From positions 80,658 to 144,657 of the forward strand of contig JAMWFC010000027.1 of the NCBI GenBank assembly GCA_027475525.1: DNA of 64,000 nt, given 5' to 3'. The notes under the pieces were generated by a model. That model searched no databases. It had not been told where the DNA came from and was given only the letters and a program-made list of their open reading frames with translations. A program made the translations under genes and the position numbers. Positions 23,528 through 33,545 of the stretch are shown in pieces. Numbering within the stretch: the first letter of the stretch is position 1; each line of letters opens with the position of its first letter. This DNA is from Macrolepiota albuminosa (lineage: Eukaryota > Basidiomycota > Agaricomycetes > Agaricales > Agaricaceae).

Positions 23528-23880
23528 CGGCTATGTCCTCGATATTTGCTCCCTTTCGGCTATCTTTACCGGCTATTACTACCGGCTATTACTACCATGT
23601 CCTCGATATTTGCTCCCTTTCGGCTATCTTTACCGGCTATTACTACCATGTCCTCGATATTTGCTCCCTTTCGGCTATCTTTACCGGCTATTACTACCGG
23701 CTATTACTGCCATGTCCTCGATATTTGCTCCCTTTCGGCTATCTTTACCGGCTATTACTACCATGTCCTCGATATTTGCTCCCTTTCGGCTATCTTTACC
23801 GGCTATTACTACCGGCTATTACTGCCATGTCCTCGATATTTGCTCCCTTTCGGCTATCTCTACCGGCTATTATGTTCATC
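23528..23880. repeat. Minisatellite, six units alternating 64 and 51 bases
   Basis: TGTCCTCGATATTTGCTCCC starts at 23534, 23598, 23649, 23713, 23764 and 23828, so spacings run 64, 51, 64, 51, 64. The long unit has an extra 13-base CGGCTATTACTAC. The array stays open in three frames, which yields spurious protein-like frames; I do not call a gene. Confidence 0.92.
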
Positions 23881-23899
23881 CTCATGTTGAAAAATCCTT

Positions 23900-24340
23900 G
23901 CGTTTTCTTTATATACACATATATATAATTTTCTTGTGTTGAGCGCATTATTGTGTTTATTTCACCAAGTCGATGGATTATATATACGAATGTGTTTTTT
24001 ATTTTTATTTGTTTGTTTTGCTATCCTTTATCTTGATTTATTTTCATTTGTTTCCTGTTTGTATATTTTTATTGTGTATGTAATTTGTTATGTTTTCTGA
24101 CGGATGTGAGAATGTTTCATTATTTCTTTGCTCCAGCAGTCGTTTACATCGTCGATAGATGAATCGTTATATTACGATAACATAATCTACTTACACTAGA
24201 TAGGTAGCTATCGACTTGTCAGCAGGAATGAAATATTATTGAACTAATGAACTGGTGAACAACAAAAGTGAAGAAGTACGAAAGTGAATAAAATATGTAC
24301 AAGTTGGGGTCGCGTCAAAAGAAAATAGAAATAAATTCCT
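23900..24340. other. T-rich non-coding stretch
   Basis: Strong T bias (runs of TTTATTT and TTTGTTTG). A single GCTCCAGCAGTCGTTTACATCG near 24,132 resembles one unit of the ~28-base repeat found in arrays further on. Confidence 0.4.
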
Positions 24341-24344
24341 GGCC

Positions 24345-24450
24345 GCTGGTTATGTAAGTTGACATTATGTAAGTTGCTGCTCTGTAAGCTGTTGCTCCAG
24401 CTATGGTTTATGTAAGCCGTCGCTCCAGCTGCGGTTTATGTAAGCCTTCG
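24345..24450 (+). repeat. Array 1 of the TTTATGTAAGC repeat
   Basis: About four degenerate units of GGTTTATGTAAGCCGTCGC-TCCAGC. The same unit forms larger arrays at 29,745-30,190 (same strand) and 38,150-38,275 (opposite strand). Confidence 0.8.
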
Positions 24451-24463
24451 CGGTTGTTTGTTT

Positions 24464-24617
24464 GTGATATTACATTTGCGGGCAAATGCAGTGTATTTGG
24501 TAATATGATGATGCGGGAATACTATAAAAGCGACTAAAACGTGATATTACATTTGCGGGCAAATGCAGTGTATTTGGTAATATGATGATGCGGGAATACT
24601 ATAAAAGCGACTAAAAC
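24464..24617. repeat. 77-base tandem duplication
   Basis: Unit 24464-24540 recurs at 24541-24617. The match run is 78, one base more than the period, as chance would allow. Confidence 0.95.
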
Positions 24618-24989
24618 GAGAACGATCGGTGGATGAGGGAGAAACAAAATACGGGTCCAGTGGACTCGTTAGGGAAGGAAGCAGGACGACAATATAGTCA
24701 GACCCATGCAAGTGTCTGTGAATCGTAGTCGAAACTATATGCGATTGGCAAAGATCAACGAGGCCGTTATTGACAATGTGACAAAGCGAATGTGATCCGA
24801 GTGTCGTGGTCGCAATTGAAGGCTTTTTGATCGATGTAATCATTGGTTGCCGTTGCCTGATGCGTCTACGTCCATTCTGTTCTGGCCCTTGTCTGAAATG
24901 TCTCTCAGCTTTCTCTTCAGTTTGTTCTTGGTCCCTTCGTTGGATACTACGTTCTGTGGGGTGTTTATCAGTGTGTTTACTGTGTTGCT

Positions 24990-25850
24990 TTGTCGCTCAC
25001 TTTTATGAAGCTAGACCGGTGCTCGATAAGAGTCATGGATCTCAATACGAGAAGCATTTTGAGTTTCCCACCCGCCAGGTTAACAACCTGGAAAGATAGC
25101 TGGACAGAAACGAGGTCTCCCACTCGGAATCTTTCCGGCTTGTAATGTTCGTATCTTAAGTTTCCTTCAGTTTTGTGTGTTGCTCTATTGTGTTGTACTT
25201 ACGTTGTCCTGTTCCCTTCATTTACCTTCATCTTCGAAAATTGGACCACGTTGTCTTCGGTAATCATGAACCCTTTCTGCCTTATTTTCTCTGTGAGATT
25301 ATACGGGTCTAGTTCCCTGTCCATGGGAATGTGTTGTTCGTTCTTCTCCACATCGCATGCCGGTGTAAATATCCTGTTCGCGATGTCTAGTGATCTTTCT
25401 TGCTGTCCGAGTAACGCGTTGTACCAGCATTCGAGTCGGCCTTCTGAGAACTCAAGTTCAAAGTACTTGCTAATCTCCGTTGCTCCTATCATTGCATTGT
25501 CGAAATGTTTTGTTCCTAGGCCATCCAGCTTCACGTATTGCTTCATGTATTTCAGTCGTCTGTAGTCGCTGCTTTATGTGATTAGACTCTGTTATATTGG
25601 ATCTCATTGAACGCACCTCATGCGCGTTTCTCTTTTCAGTGGCAGGAGATCCTTTTCGCTGATGGCTCCGTATACCGTGAAAACTAACTCCTCGTCTGAT
25701 ATATCGCCGTCTTCGTGGACGTACACTAGTCGCCATGAGTGAGGCTTATTTACTTCTTTTGTCTTAATGGCTTCTGCCCATCTTGGTTCCTGTTGTGTCT
25801 TGTATGTTGAGAGTCCGACATACGATGTGCAGTTTGGTTACTTACGCGTG
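24990..25850 (-). CDS. Basidiomycete protein of unknown function (multicopy type)
   Basis: Minus-strand exons give a coherent order. First comes WRLVYVHEDGDISDEELVF and VYGAISEKDLLPLKRE (about 25,735-25,620). Then comes DYRRLKYMKQYVKLDGLGTK through VVQFSKMKVNEG (about 25,575-25,205). Then comes YEHYKPERFRVGDLVSVQLS with LKMLLVLRSMTLIE (about 25,150-25,000). The order 'acidic D/E element, helical middle, F-RVGDLV-VQ-SF strand, ML-VLRS--L' is one I associate with proteins present in many copies in mushroom genomes. No function is known to me and I see no catalytic motif. Introns are short. The exact start and end are not resolved. Confidence 0.5.
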
Positions 25851-25859
25851 CGACGCTAG

Positions 25860-26824
25860 TCAACATAACGTCGTTTTCTTCTTCTCCTTTGCGTATGGCT
25901 TTCTCGATCGCGGTTTCTTGGTTGCGTAATGAGTCTACTGATGTTGAGTGTCTGTAAATGTTGCTTACTTGCTGCCTCTGTGTCGTAATCTGCTCCTAAG
26001 GTCATTTCTGTTATGATATATCTATTGTGGCTCTGTCAGCATAATACACCTGTCGGACAGTGGCTAGACGTACATTGTATTGCTGCTGTGTCTTGATATC
26101 CTTCTAGTCTGTTGTGCTATCTGTGTATTCTTTATAGTATCAGGAAGTGATCAGTGAGTGCCTCGACTGTTTTCCTGTGTATGACGTGACGTATCTTGGT
26201 TTACCTATCCCATACCCAACTCGTTTCCTTCCTATCGGCTTCGTCTTTTTTGGTATATGCACTTCGGTTGTTTGGTACCTTCTGTGCCTGTCATCTTGAC
26301 GCTTCCCGTAGTCTGTTTCCAATGGTACATTAATTTCTGGCTTCGTTTCTGGCTTCGTTTTATCATCCTCAACTGTTCAGGAACAGACCTTGTGATGTTC
26401 CTCTGTCTCTCTTTTGGCTTCGTTTCTGGCTTCGTTTTATCATCCTCAACTGTTCAGGAACAGACCTTGTGATGTTCCTCTGTCTCTCTTTGTCCTCTCA
26501 TTCGTGAATCTCTAGTGCGTTGCCCTTCTGAGGTTACGGCTATTAAGGTACAACGTTACGAGTTGTGGATCTGTAATGCTTGTGTTCTATCTAAAAGGTC
26601 CCGCTGTGCCTTCTGTGAATCTTGTCTTACTGAATTTTTCATTCTACTTGATTTTATTTTGTTCGAAGAAAGGGATACACCGTTCTTTACGTTATACTGC
26701 CTTTCCCTCTTTGATGCAACGTGCAGCTTGCTGCTCTATATAAGTGTCTTTTGTCCACTGTCCTCGATAATCCCCTCTCTGCCTCCTCTTTTTTCTCTGT
26801 GTGTTTTGTGTCACCATACAAACC
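25860..26824. other. Region between two divergent genes
   Basis: The minus frame 26322-26140 (KPIGRKRVGYGIGKPRY) might be a further 5' exon of the minus-strand gene. Otherwise nothing is recognised. A 77-base duplication lies at 26,338-26,491. CTATATAAG at about 26,737 is a possible TATA box for the gene starting at 26,825. Confidence 0.35.
26338..26491. repeat. Exact 77-base tandem duplication
   Basis: Bases 26338-26414 equal 26415-26491; the match run is exactly 77. Confidence 0.95.
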
Positions 26825-29359
26825 AATGCCTCCTCGCAAGATAAAGTCTGAAGAGAATAAGGCTCAGACACTTGTCGACCAACTCAAGACCATGTGTGTT
26901 TTATATTGGTGTCTTTGATTTTTTTTTTTTTTTTAAAGAAAAAAACTTGTTATCCTCGGTGCAGGAGTGCGGATAGGTTGCAAGCGTGTGTACAGCTCTT
27001 TCAGTTCCGGTCGGTCTTGCTGATTTGCTTATTGTAGCATATTCGATAGCGTTTCTGCGGCGACAGCTTCTGGATCTGAAACAGGCGACCCATCTGCTGG
27101 GTGAGTACTCTTTTTGTGTTGTAATCTGTAGTGCTAATGTTCTTTAGGTCTATTGACGGCGGGTCGCCGTCTAAGCGAAAGGTTTCTGCGTCGCATGATG
27201 GGTTCGTGTGTTACTTGTTGTATTTGTGACTATCGTTTTACTTAATGTCTTGGTATCAGTTCTGTTAGTGTTCCTGCCACGCCGTCGCCCAAGAAAAAGA
27301 GGGCTGTGTCCATTCCGTCCGTTGATACACCTGTCATGTTTGTATCCCCGTTTTCCTTGTTACTTTGCTTGACTGCTGCTATGTAGTCGGGCTATGGCTG
27401 GATTGACTGCTGAAGACGCGACCTTGTCAAGTGGTCGTGCTGTGTACGTGATTTATGATTTGTTCGCGTTCATGCGCGGTTTGTCTTATGTTTTGCACTC
27501 TCAAGGCGCTCCCGTACCATGACGGAGAAGGCTTTGTTTGCGAGCCAGTCAAGCCCTAAAATGTCGCGTGCCGGAGCTGCGGCCAAGGCCGCTAGTCCAA
27601 ATTTGGATGACGAATTTGCACCAAAAAAACTTGTTGAATTGTCTGACGACGACGATGATGACTTGCCTGTTGTGTCAGTGTGGATTGTTTCTTCTGTTAT
27701 TTGCTTGTGCTCATTTTGTTCTTTTCGCTTTGGTATAGGATTGCTAAGCGGCCCGTACCTAGGCCGCTTGTTAAGAAGCCTCTTGTTGTCGCGGCGGGCG
27801 ACGATAACGTCGACGATTGGGATGTTGCGGACAATAATAGCGACACGCTATCGGACTTTATTGTCGATGATAGTTCTGCTCCCGATTATGGATTGTCGGA
27901 AGATGGCGAGTCTCTCGTGCCTCCCGTCCCCGTTTCGTCTGCTTTGGCTGCTCCGCTTTCGATTGTCCGCTCGGATGCTGTTGAACCGTATGTTTATTTC
28001 ATTTCATTTTATTTTATTCCCTTTATCTCTGTACCTCATTTGTTGATGTCTTGCTACAGCATTGATCCTTGTCTCGATCCTGCGGAAGAGCTTGCAGTGG
28101 ATGCGGTCATGCAGCCTTCTATCCAAGAAAAGTTTATGGTGTCGACTTATCAAGGACTGCCGTTCCTTAAGTGCGGACCAACGTCTACTATTTTGCTTGC
28201 ATTTATTCAACTTGTCGACAGGAAACAACTCGTAATCCAGCCTTTTGGATACGACAAAATGAACAGTGATGGTAAAATCCGTTACGCGTGCATTGGTGTT
28301 GTTGCTGAGCATATGAATGAAGACAATTGGACGTGCGTTTTGCTTATTGTTTTGTATTTTTTTTTTCTGTTCTTATGTATGACTCTTTAAATAGTTCGTT
28401 GTCGGCTTCTCTTTTATTCAATCGTCACGCCTTCTACGTTAACTTGGCCAGGACTGACCCTGTCCAACTCAACGCCCCGAAGCAGCGATTGGCTCTTCGG
28501 GATTTGACGGGTCCCTTCTGTGTCTGTATTACCTCTGGAGTGGTAACTGCCTCACATTTATTTGACAGTTCTGTTCTTGTTGGGAGTCCGTCTGACAAGT
28601 ATGGTCAGCATCGTATCGAGATTGTTGAATTCCATCAGGAGTCTCTTCGCCAGTTTGCTGTTTTGGGTTGTGTTTTCAACCTCCCGGACGGTGTTCGAGG
28701 TACTCTTTCTGGTAATGGTGTGGCATTTGTTACTCGAGGTGAGGGTAAAACCCCTACATACAATGTTGGTGAGTCGTGTTTCGTTGTTTTGTTGGTTCTG
28801 CGTTTGATGTGACTTCAGACGGTGGGTACGCGACCCCCAAGTCCAAGAGGCCCTCCGGTATAAAGAGTAACTCAATGTTTACCGAGATGGATGCTCCTGT
28901 GTTCAAATCGGCTGGGGTTGCCGATCTGTATAAGCCGGTCGTTGAGTTTGATCAAAAAGGTTCTTGTTATGCTCGTTTCCAGATGGTGTTCTAACATTTT
29001 CTCAGTACCTGTATATGACGGCAGGGTAGAAACCGGTCAACCGTTCCGTTTTACGCCCAGTGACTTTGATTCTCTTCCTTCTTGGCGTCCATACGAAAAC
29101 AACAATGTTGAGGTTCCGGAAAGTTCTGTCGTCAGTGTTGGTTTCAGTGCCAACTGGTATGAGTCCGGTGGTCACAAGTACGTTGGTGTTCGTTGTGTTT
29201 GGATATGTTCTCACGTTTTTCAGGTATCTCACCTTGAACTTGCTGTTTGTCATTGTGTTGCACGACCCTACTTACGTGATGCGTCTTGTTGAACCTGCTC
29301 CTGTGGTGGACCGCGCCGGTGCCACTAAGGGGAAGGCCAAGTCCAAGGCGCGCAAGTAG
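26825..29359 (+). CDS. Many-exon gene of unknown function beside the Helitron
   Basis: Starting MPPRKIKSEENK, a chain of about a dozen short exons can be followed. The first half is low-complexity, acidic and Ser/Pro-rich, with basic patches (SPKKKRAVS, KRPVPRPLVKK) and a run of five or more Asp. The second half looks like a folded domain: FMVSTYQGLPFLKCG, LASLLFNRHAFYVNLAR-like strands, FCVCITSGVVTAS, then after splicing GRVETGQPFRFTPSDFDSL, VVSVGFSANWYESGG and YLTLNLLFVIVLHDP. The tail is basic (GKAKSKARK, stop at 29,359). Alternating beta-rich segments with a basic tail would suit a nucleic-acid binding protein such as an OB-fold, but this is inference from texture. The gene lies directly upstream of the Helitron Rep/helicase on the same strand. 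Confidence 0.6.
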
Positions 29360-29471
29360 TTCCTGCTTTCACCGCTCCTTCTGTCTTTGCTGGTGGTGCC
29401 ACTAAGGGGAAGGCCAAGTCCAAGGCGCGCAAGTAGTTCCTGCTTTCACCGCTCCTTCTGTCTTTGCTGGT
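29318..29471. repeat. Exact 77-base tandem duplication
   Basis: Bases 29318-29394 equal 29395-29471, exactly 77. It covers the stop codon of the preceding gene; the first copy already holds a complete C-terminus, so the protein is unaffected. Confidence 0.95.
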
Positions 29472-29479
29472 CGACTGCC

Positions 29480-29480
29480 A

Positions 29481-29514
<34 letters not shown>

Positions 29515-29521
29515 TATATTA
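29480..29521. repeat. Poly-A plus (TA)n microsatellite
   Basis: About 18 A followed by about 10 TA units. Confidence 0.95.
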
Positions 29522-29717
29522 TTCAGCGACCTTCCGCATGGGAGGCGGGCGGGCGTATGTGACCTCAGTTGTGACCTTAGCCATCTAGCCATCGGACGTT
29601 TACTTGTTACCTTGAGCAGTCGTTTTTGTGTCGCGTTGTTTTGAGATAGTCTCGATATAGACTTTTTGAGCCGTTGTCTGTTTGACCGTTTGTTCACTGA
29701 GTGAATCTTTCGTCGCG

Positions 29718-30190
29718 TTACCTTCGGTGGTATTTACTGTGTTAATGCTTGTTTATGTAGGCTGTCGCTCTAGCGGTGGTTTATGTAAGCTGTCTTACCT
29801 TCGGTGGTATTTACTGTGTTAATGCTTGTTTATGTAGGCTGTCGCTCTAGCGGTGGTTTATGTAAGCTGTCGCTCCAGCAATGGTTTATGTAAGCTATTG
29901 CTCTAGCGGTGGTTTATGTAAGCTGTTGCTCTAGCAGTGGTTTATATAAGCCATCGCTCCAGCAATGGTTTATGTAAGCTATGGCTCTCGCAGTGGTTTA
30001 TGTAAGCCGTCGCTCCAGCAGTGGTTTATGTAGCTCCAGCAATGGTTTATGTAAGCTATGGCTCTCGCAGTGGTTTATGTAAGCCGTCGCTCCAGCAGTG
30101 GTTTATGTAAGCTGTCGCCCAACAATGGTTTATATAAGCTGCTACTCTGGACATGGTTTATGTAAGCTATCGCTCCATCGATGGTTTCGA
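29718..30190 (+). repeat. Array 2 of the TTTATGTAAGC repeat
   Basis: More than a dozen units of about 28 bases with the form TGGTTTATGTAAGCYGTCGC-TCYAGCR. Variation is mostly C/T and A/G. Two 77-base duplications (29718-29871 and 29956-30109) inflate the array. It lies upstream of the Helitron Rep/helicase. Confidence 0.92.
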
Positions 30191-30322
30191 GTTGTGATGT
30201 AATATTAGATCAGGTGACTATAGTGATGGTTGCTTCATATGTAACATCGCTCCATCGATGGTTTCGAGTTGTGATGTAATATTAGATCAGGTGACTATAG
30301 TGATGGTTGCTTCATATGTAAC
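30169..30322. repeat. Exact 77-base tandem duplication
   Basis: Bases 30169-30245 equal 30246-30322, exactly 77. Confidence 0.95.
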
Positions 30323-30370
30323 TGTTTTGTACTCGTGAATTGATTTCAACGATGAGATTGTCTGTGTACG

Positions 30371-33300
30371 GTGCCTGGCTATCAGTCCATATATTGCTCG
30401 TTGTTTTTAAATATGCATCGTTCACAAGGTATGCACGTATCTAATTTGGTGCGACATATCTCATGTACGGTCGACAGGGAGCCTACAGTAATTCAACCCG
30501 CGCGCTCTCGATACCTATGTGTTCTGTCGAACGCCGAGCAATGCTCGATCTATGATACTGAGCGATGCTCGATCCGTGATACTGAACGATGCTATCGTAC
30601 CTATACAGAATGCCATACTACTGTACGGTTTGATATGTGCACAAATCAGTGCACATACCTTGCAATTCAAGACTCCATGGGCAACAGGACACACACGCAT
30701 TGGGTATTTTCCTTTTTTAGGGTCAACATACCTAATCGATACTATGTTTTTTTTCGGTTCTATATGCCCTGGTTATATTATTGTAGATTTTCGACTGTTC
30801 CGGCGACGTTCAAACGATGCAGGATAACGCGACTTTTTGTGATGCGATCCCTCATGTCCCGTCACGATTTTCTAGCGTGCCTGCGCCGATGCCACCTAGG
30901 TCCTATATTGTGTAACCGCATGATGAGGAACAATGTATGTAATGTTACGTTTGCTGTCGAAACCTTACTGCGTGGATACCGTTTGCCTGATACGTGGCCT
31001 TGTTTGGACCAACACATCGTTATTAGCTCAACCCTTTCTGCAGTAAAATCGTTTGTGGTACCTGGGCTTAGAATATTAGGGTATTCGCATCTATCTGCGT
31101 CTAGAGCTTACCGTAGGAGTGGTCGATTGTCCGCACGCAAGTCCCTTGGACGTCAAAGATCGCTTCGTAAACCTAAACGTGTCCTCAGACCGATAGGCGG
31201 TGGTAAAACTTATGCGTTCTCCTTTGCACAAGTAGATACGTACATCGACGCGAGTCAGGGCAAACACAACCCGCGGCACGTATTCAAATTCATCAATCAT
31301 GCAGATGATGTTGGTTTGCTGTCGTACCCGATTACTGCAGGGTACGTGCATGCTAGGCTGCCTTTGTCTACCCTTTCACAACATCTCACGTTGAAGCAGC
31401 TACGATCCGTAGCGCGTATACATGGGATTGCGCTCCCTAAGCGTTTTAGAGCGTCACATCCAAGTGATTTGTTTAATTCTCACAGTTGCTCAAAATGTGT
31501 TAGTTGGTCTACTGTATTGACGGCTGATCTCAGTTCACAAGCAAGAAACACGCTGAGACGCTCCGTGGTGCGTAATCAAAAGCATGAAGTTGTTCTTGAG
31601 GCAGATGTTCGGGGCCCTGACAAGCCCGAATTTCCTCCTGCGCCTCTTACACCAAGCCTAACTACTCAAATCATACGCGACTTTTGCAACGAAACAGGTC
31701 CAGCACAATTAGAAGAAAGCGGTTGCGCTGTTTGTGGTTTGCTGCGCCCAGTTAAGGATATGCATACTCTAAAAAGTATGAAAGGGTTTCTCGGTGTGTT
31801 ATCTGCCAAAGGAGTTACCAGAGTGGAGAGGCGTTCAGGAACGGAATCTGTGAGAGAAATAAAAGGCCCGGTGTTGGATCATAGATGCAATTCTGTCTGT
31901 TCAGAGTGCAGGATCCCATTGTTGAAGGGCAAAGTTCCTAAGTATGCACTTGCAAACGGTTTTTGGATTGGTGCTGTTCCAGTTGTTTTATCCCGTTTAA
32001 ATTGGGTTGAACAGCTCCTTGTCGCCAAAGTACGTAGGTCTCTCTGTTTCACACACGTGTCGTCCTCGGGTCTCAGCAAAATGAACGCACATTTGATTGC
32101 TTTTGAATCTCCCGTTGAAAAGGTTTACCATGTACTGCCTCCTCCGAGGGCTGACATGGATGATGTTTTAGCTATTCTATTTACAGGGCCTTGTCAGCCT
32201 ACTGGGGAAGATCTCAAACGATTGCCTTTGCTCGTCCGCCGAAACGCTGTGAAGCAGGCATTGGAATGGCTCAAGCTTAATCATTCTGCTTATACGGACA
32301 TTGAAATATGCGATAGCAATCTTGACGACTATCCAGAAGATACACCACCAGTAAAGATCGTTTACAAAGAGTCTCTGGAGGAAAACAGAACAGTTGACCC
32401 TGCCGTTTACAAAGTTGATGGAGATAATGGGGTATCAGCCGGGGATTGTCCTTTTGTCGTGCATGGACTGACGGGTGAGAGCCTATCAGCAAAAACAAAA
32501 GATGAGCTTAAAGGTATTGCTTTAAAGCACTGGCACTCCAATGGCAAAGCACTGCTAGTTGGACATTCATCCCGTCCGGTTAATTGGATGAAGGACGCAA
32601 CTGTTTATCCTCAAATGTTTCCCTGGTTGTTTCCGTATGGCTTTGGGGGTCCAGGCTGTGTAAAAGGCTGTATCTCTGTTAAGGTTCACAAAGGCAATCT
32701 CCTCATGTATCATGATAAGCGGTTCCAGAGAGATACTGGCTTTCCCTTTGCGGCATTCAGTCACGAGCAGATCAGAGCCGCAACTACAGGGGGGTTTCTG
32801 GCGATTGAAAGAAACGACTTTGCTCATATTGCTGAACGCATAGCAAGTCTCGACGTGGAATTACTCAGAAGTATGGCTGATCGTATGGCCAAAGGCGAGA
32901 TTATCAAGCCCACAAACCAGGAGGAACAGAAATGTTTCAAAGTTATTGAAGACGTTGATGCTGTGTCGGGCCGGATCGACGGGTCTCCAATAACAAAAAA
33001 ACATATGAGAAACGAGATATGGTCATTAGTGATTGACAAAGGCGCGCCTTCTTGGTTTATAACGTTGTCGCCTGTGGATATCAGACACCCTATATGTCTG
33101 TACTATGCCGGTGATAATATAAAGTTTGAACCTGATATATTATTACCTTCTGACACTGCATATCGACTTATTGCACGTAATCCTGTTGCAGGGGCCAGAT
33201 TCTTTCATTTTATGGTGTCTGCTTTCATAAAGCACGTATTGGGTGTTGATACTGAACACGAAGGCTTGTACGGTCACACGTCTGCATACTACGGGACAGT

Positions 33301-33499
33301 CGAGCAGCAAGGTAGACTTACCTTGCATCTGCATATGCTCCTTTGGCTTCGTGGAAGTCTATCACCTGAGGAAGCTCGTCGGAAAATCATGGACCCCTCA
33401 TCTGATTTTCAGAGGGCCCTAGTGGAATTGGAAGTCTATCACCTGAGGAAGCTCGTCGGAAAATCATGGACCCCTCATCTGATTTTCAGAGGGCCCTAG
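30371..33499 (+). CDS. Helitron Rep/helicase, N-terminal part (HUH domain)
   Basis: The frame holds, in order: a Lys/Arg-rich N-terminus, a Cys-pair block (CAVCGLLRPVKDMH, CNSVCSECRIPLLKGKVPKY, ALANGFWIGAVP) matching the DUF6570 region of fungal Helitron proteins, and the Helitron_like_N domain (FPWLFPYGFGGPG, SWFITLSPVDIRHP). The HUH motif GRLTLHLHMLLWL lies at about 33,310-33,348. Rep nicks single-stranded DNA at the element's end with paired tyrosines, which lie in the next entry. The first ~200 residues have little family character, so the true start may be later. The frame ends artificially at 33,499 because of a 77-base duplication (33352-33505). A second, one-base frameshift lies between about 33,506 and 33,545. 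Without both, this and the next frame would be one protein of over 2,500 residues. Confidence 0.85.
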   Translation: MPGYQSIYCSLFLNMHRSQGMHVSNLVRHISCTVDREPTVIQPARSRYLCVLSNAEQCSIYDTERCSIRDTERCYRTYTECHTTVRFDMCTNQCTYLAIQDSMGNRTHTHWVFSFFRVNIPNRYYVFFRFYMPWLYYCRFSTVPATFKRCRITRLFVMRSLMSRHDFLACLRRCHLGPILCNRMMRNNVCNVTFAVETLLRGYRLPDTWPCLDQHIVISSTLSAVKSFVVPGLRILGYSHLSASRAYRRSGRLSARKSLGRQRSLRKPKRVLRPIGGGKTYAFSFAQVDTYIDASQGKHNPRHVFKFINHADDVGLLSYPITAGYVHARLPLSTLSQHLTLKQLRSVARIHGIALPKRFRASHPSDLFNSHSCSKCVSWSTVLTADLSSQARNTLRRSVVRNQKHEVVLEADVRGPDKPEFPPAPLTPSLTTQIIRDFCNETGPAQLEESGCAVCGLLRPVKDMHTLKSMKGFLGVLSAKGVTRVERRSGTESVREIKGPVLDHRCNSVCSECRIPLLKGKVPKYALANGFWIGAVPVVLSRLNWVEQLLVAKVRRSLCFTHVSSSGLSKMNAHLIAFESPVEKVYHVLPPPRADMDDVLAILFTGPCQPTGEDLKRLPLLVRRNAVKQALEWLKLNHSAYTDIEICDSNLDDYPEDTPPVKIVYKESLEENRTVDPAVYKVDGDNGVSAGDCPFVVHGLTGESLSAKTKDELKGIALKHWHSNGKALLVGHSSRPVNWMKDATVYPQMFPWLFPYGFGGPGCVKGCISVKVHKGNLLMYHDKRFQRDTGFPFAAFSHEQIRAATTGGFLAIERNDFAHIAERIASLDVELLRSMADRMAKGEIIKPTNQEEQKCFKVIEDVDAVSGRIDGSPITKKHMRNEIWSLVIDKGAPSWFITLSPVDIRHPICLYYAGDNIKFEPDILLPSDTAYRLIARNPVAGARFFHFMVSAFIKHVLGVDTEHEGLYGHTSAYYGTVEQQGRLTLHLHMLLWLRGSLSPEEARRKIMDPSSDFQRALVELEVYHLRKLVGKSWTPHLIFRGP

Positions 33500-33505
33500 T
33501 GGAAT
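33352..33505. repeat. Exact 77-base tandem duplication inside the Helitron gene
   Basis: Bases 33352-33428 equal 33429-33505, exactly 77. It moves the reading frame by two and ends the first half of the Rep/helicase. Confidence 0.97.
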
Positions 33506-33545
33506 ATCTGGAATCTGCTTCACCGGCGACTTCCTTACTGGGACA

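Noticed and set aside
23482..23942. Three long overlapping plus-strand frames rich in LPAITTM / YRLLLP repeats
   Set aside because: They are translations of the 64/51-base minisatellite in three frames; the array lacks stops by chance of its composition.
29718..30190. Array 2 as a CRISPR array
   Set aside because: Units are contiguous and degenerate with no spacers, in a eukaryotic context.
30371..30960. First ~200 codons of the Helitron frame as a real N-terminal domain
   Set aside because: Composition is irregular (many Cys, Tyr, Arg) and contains a short ~24-base nucleotide repeat (GATACTGARCGATGCT); it may be untranslated leader, so no domain is claimed.
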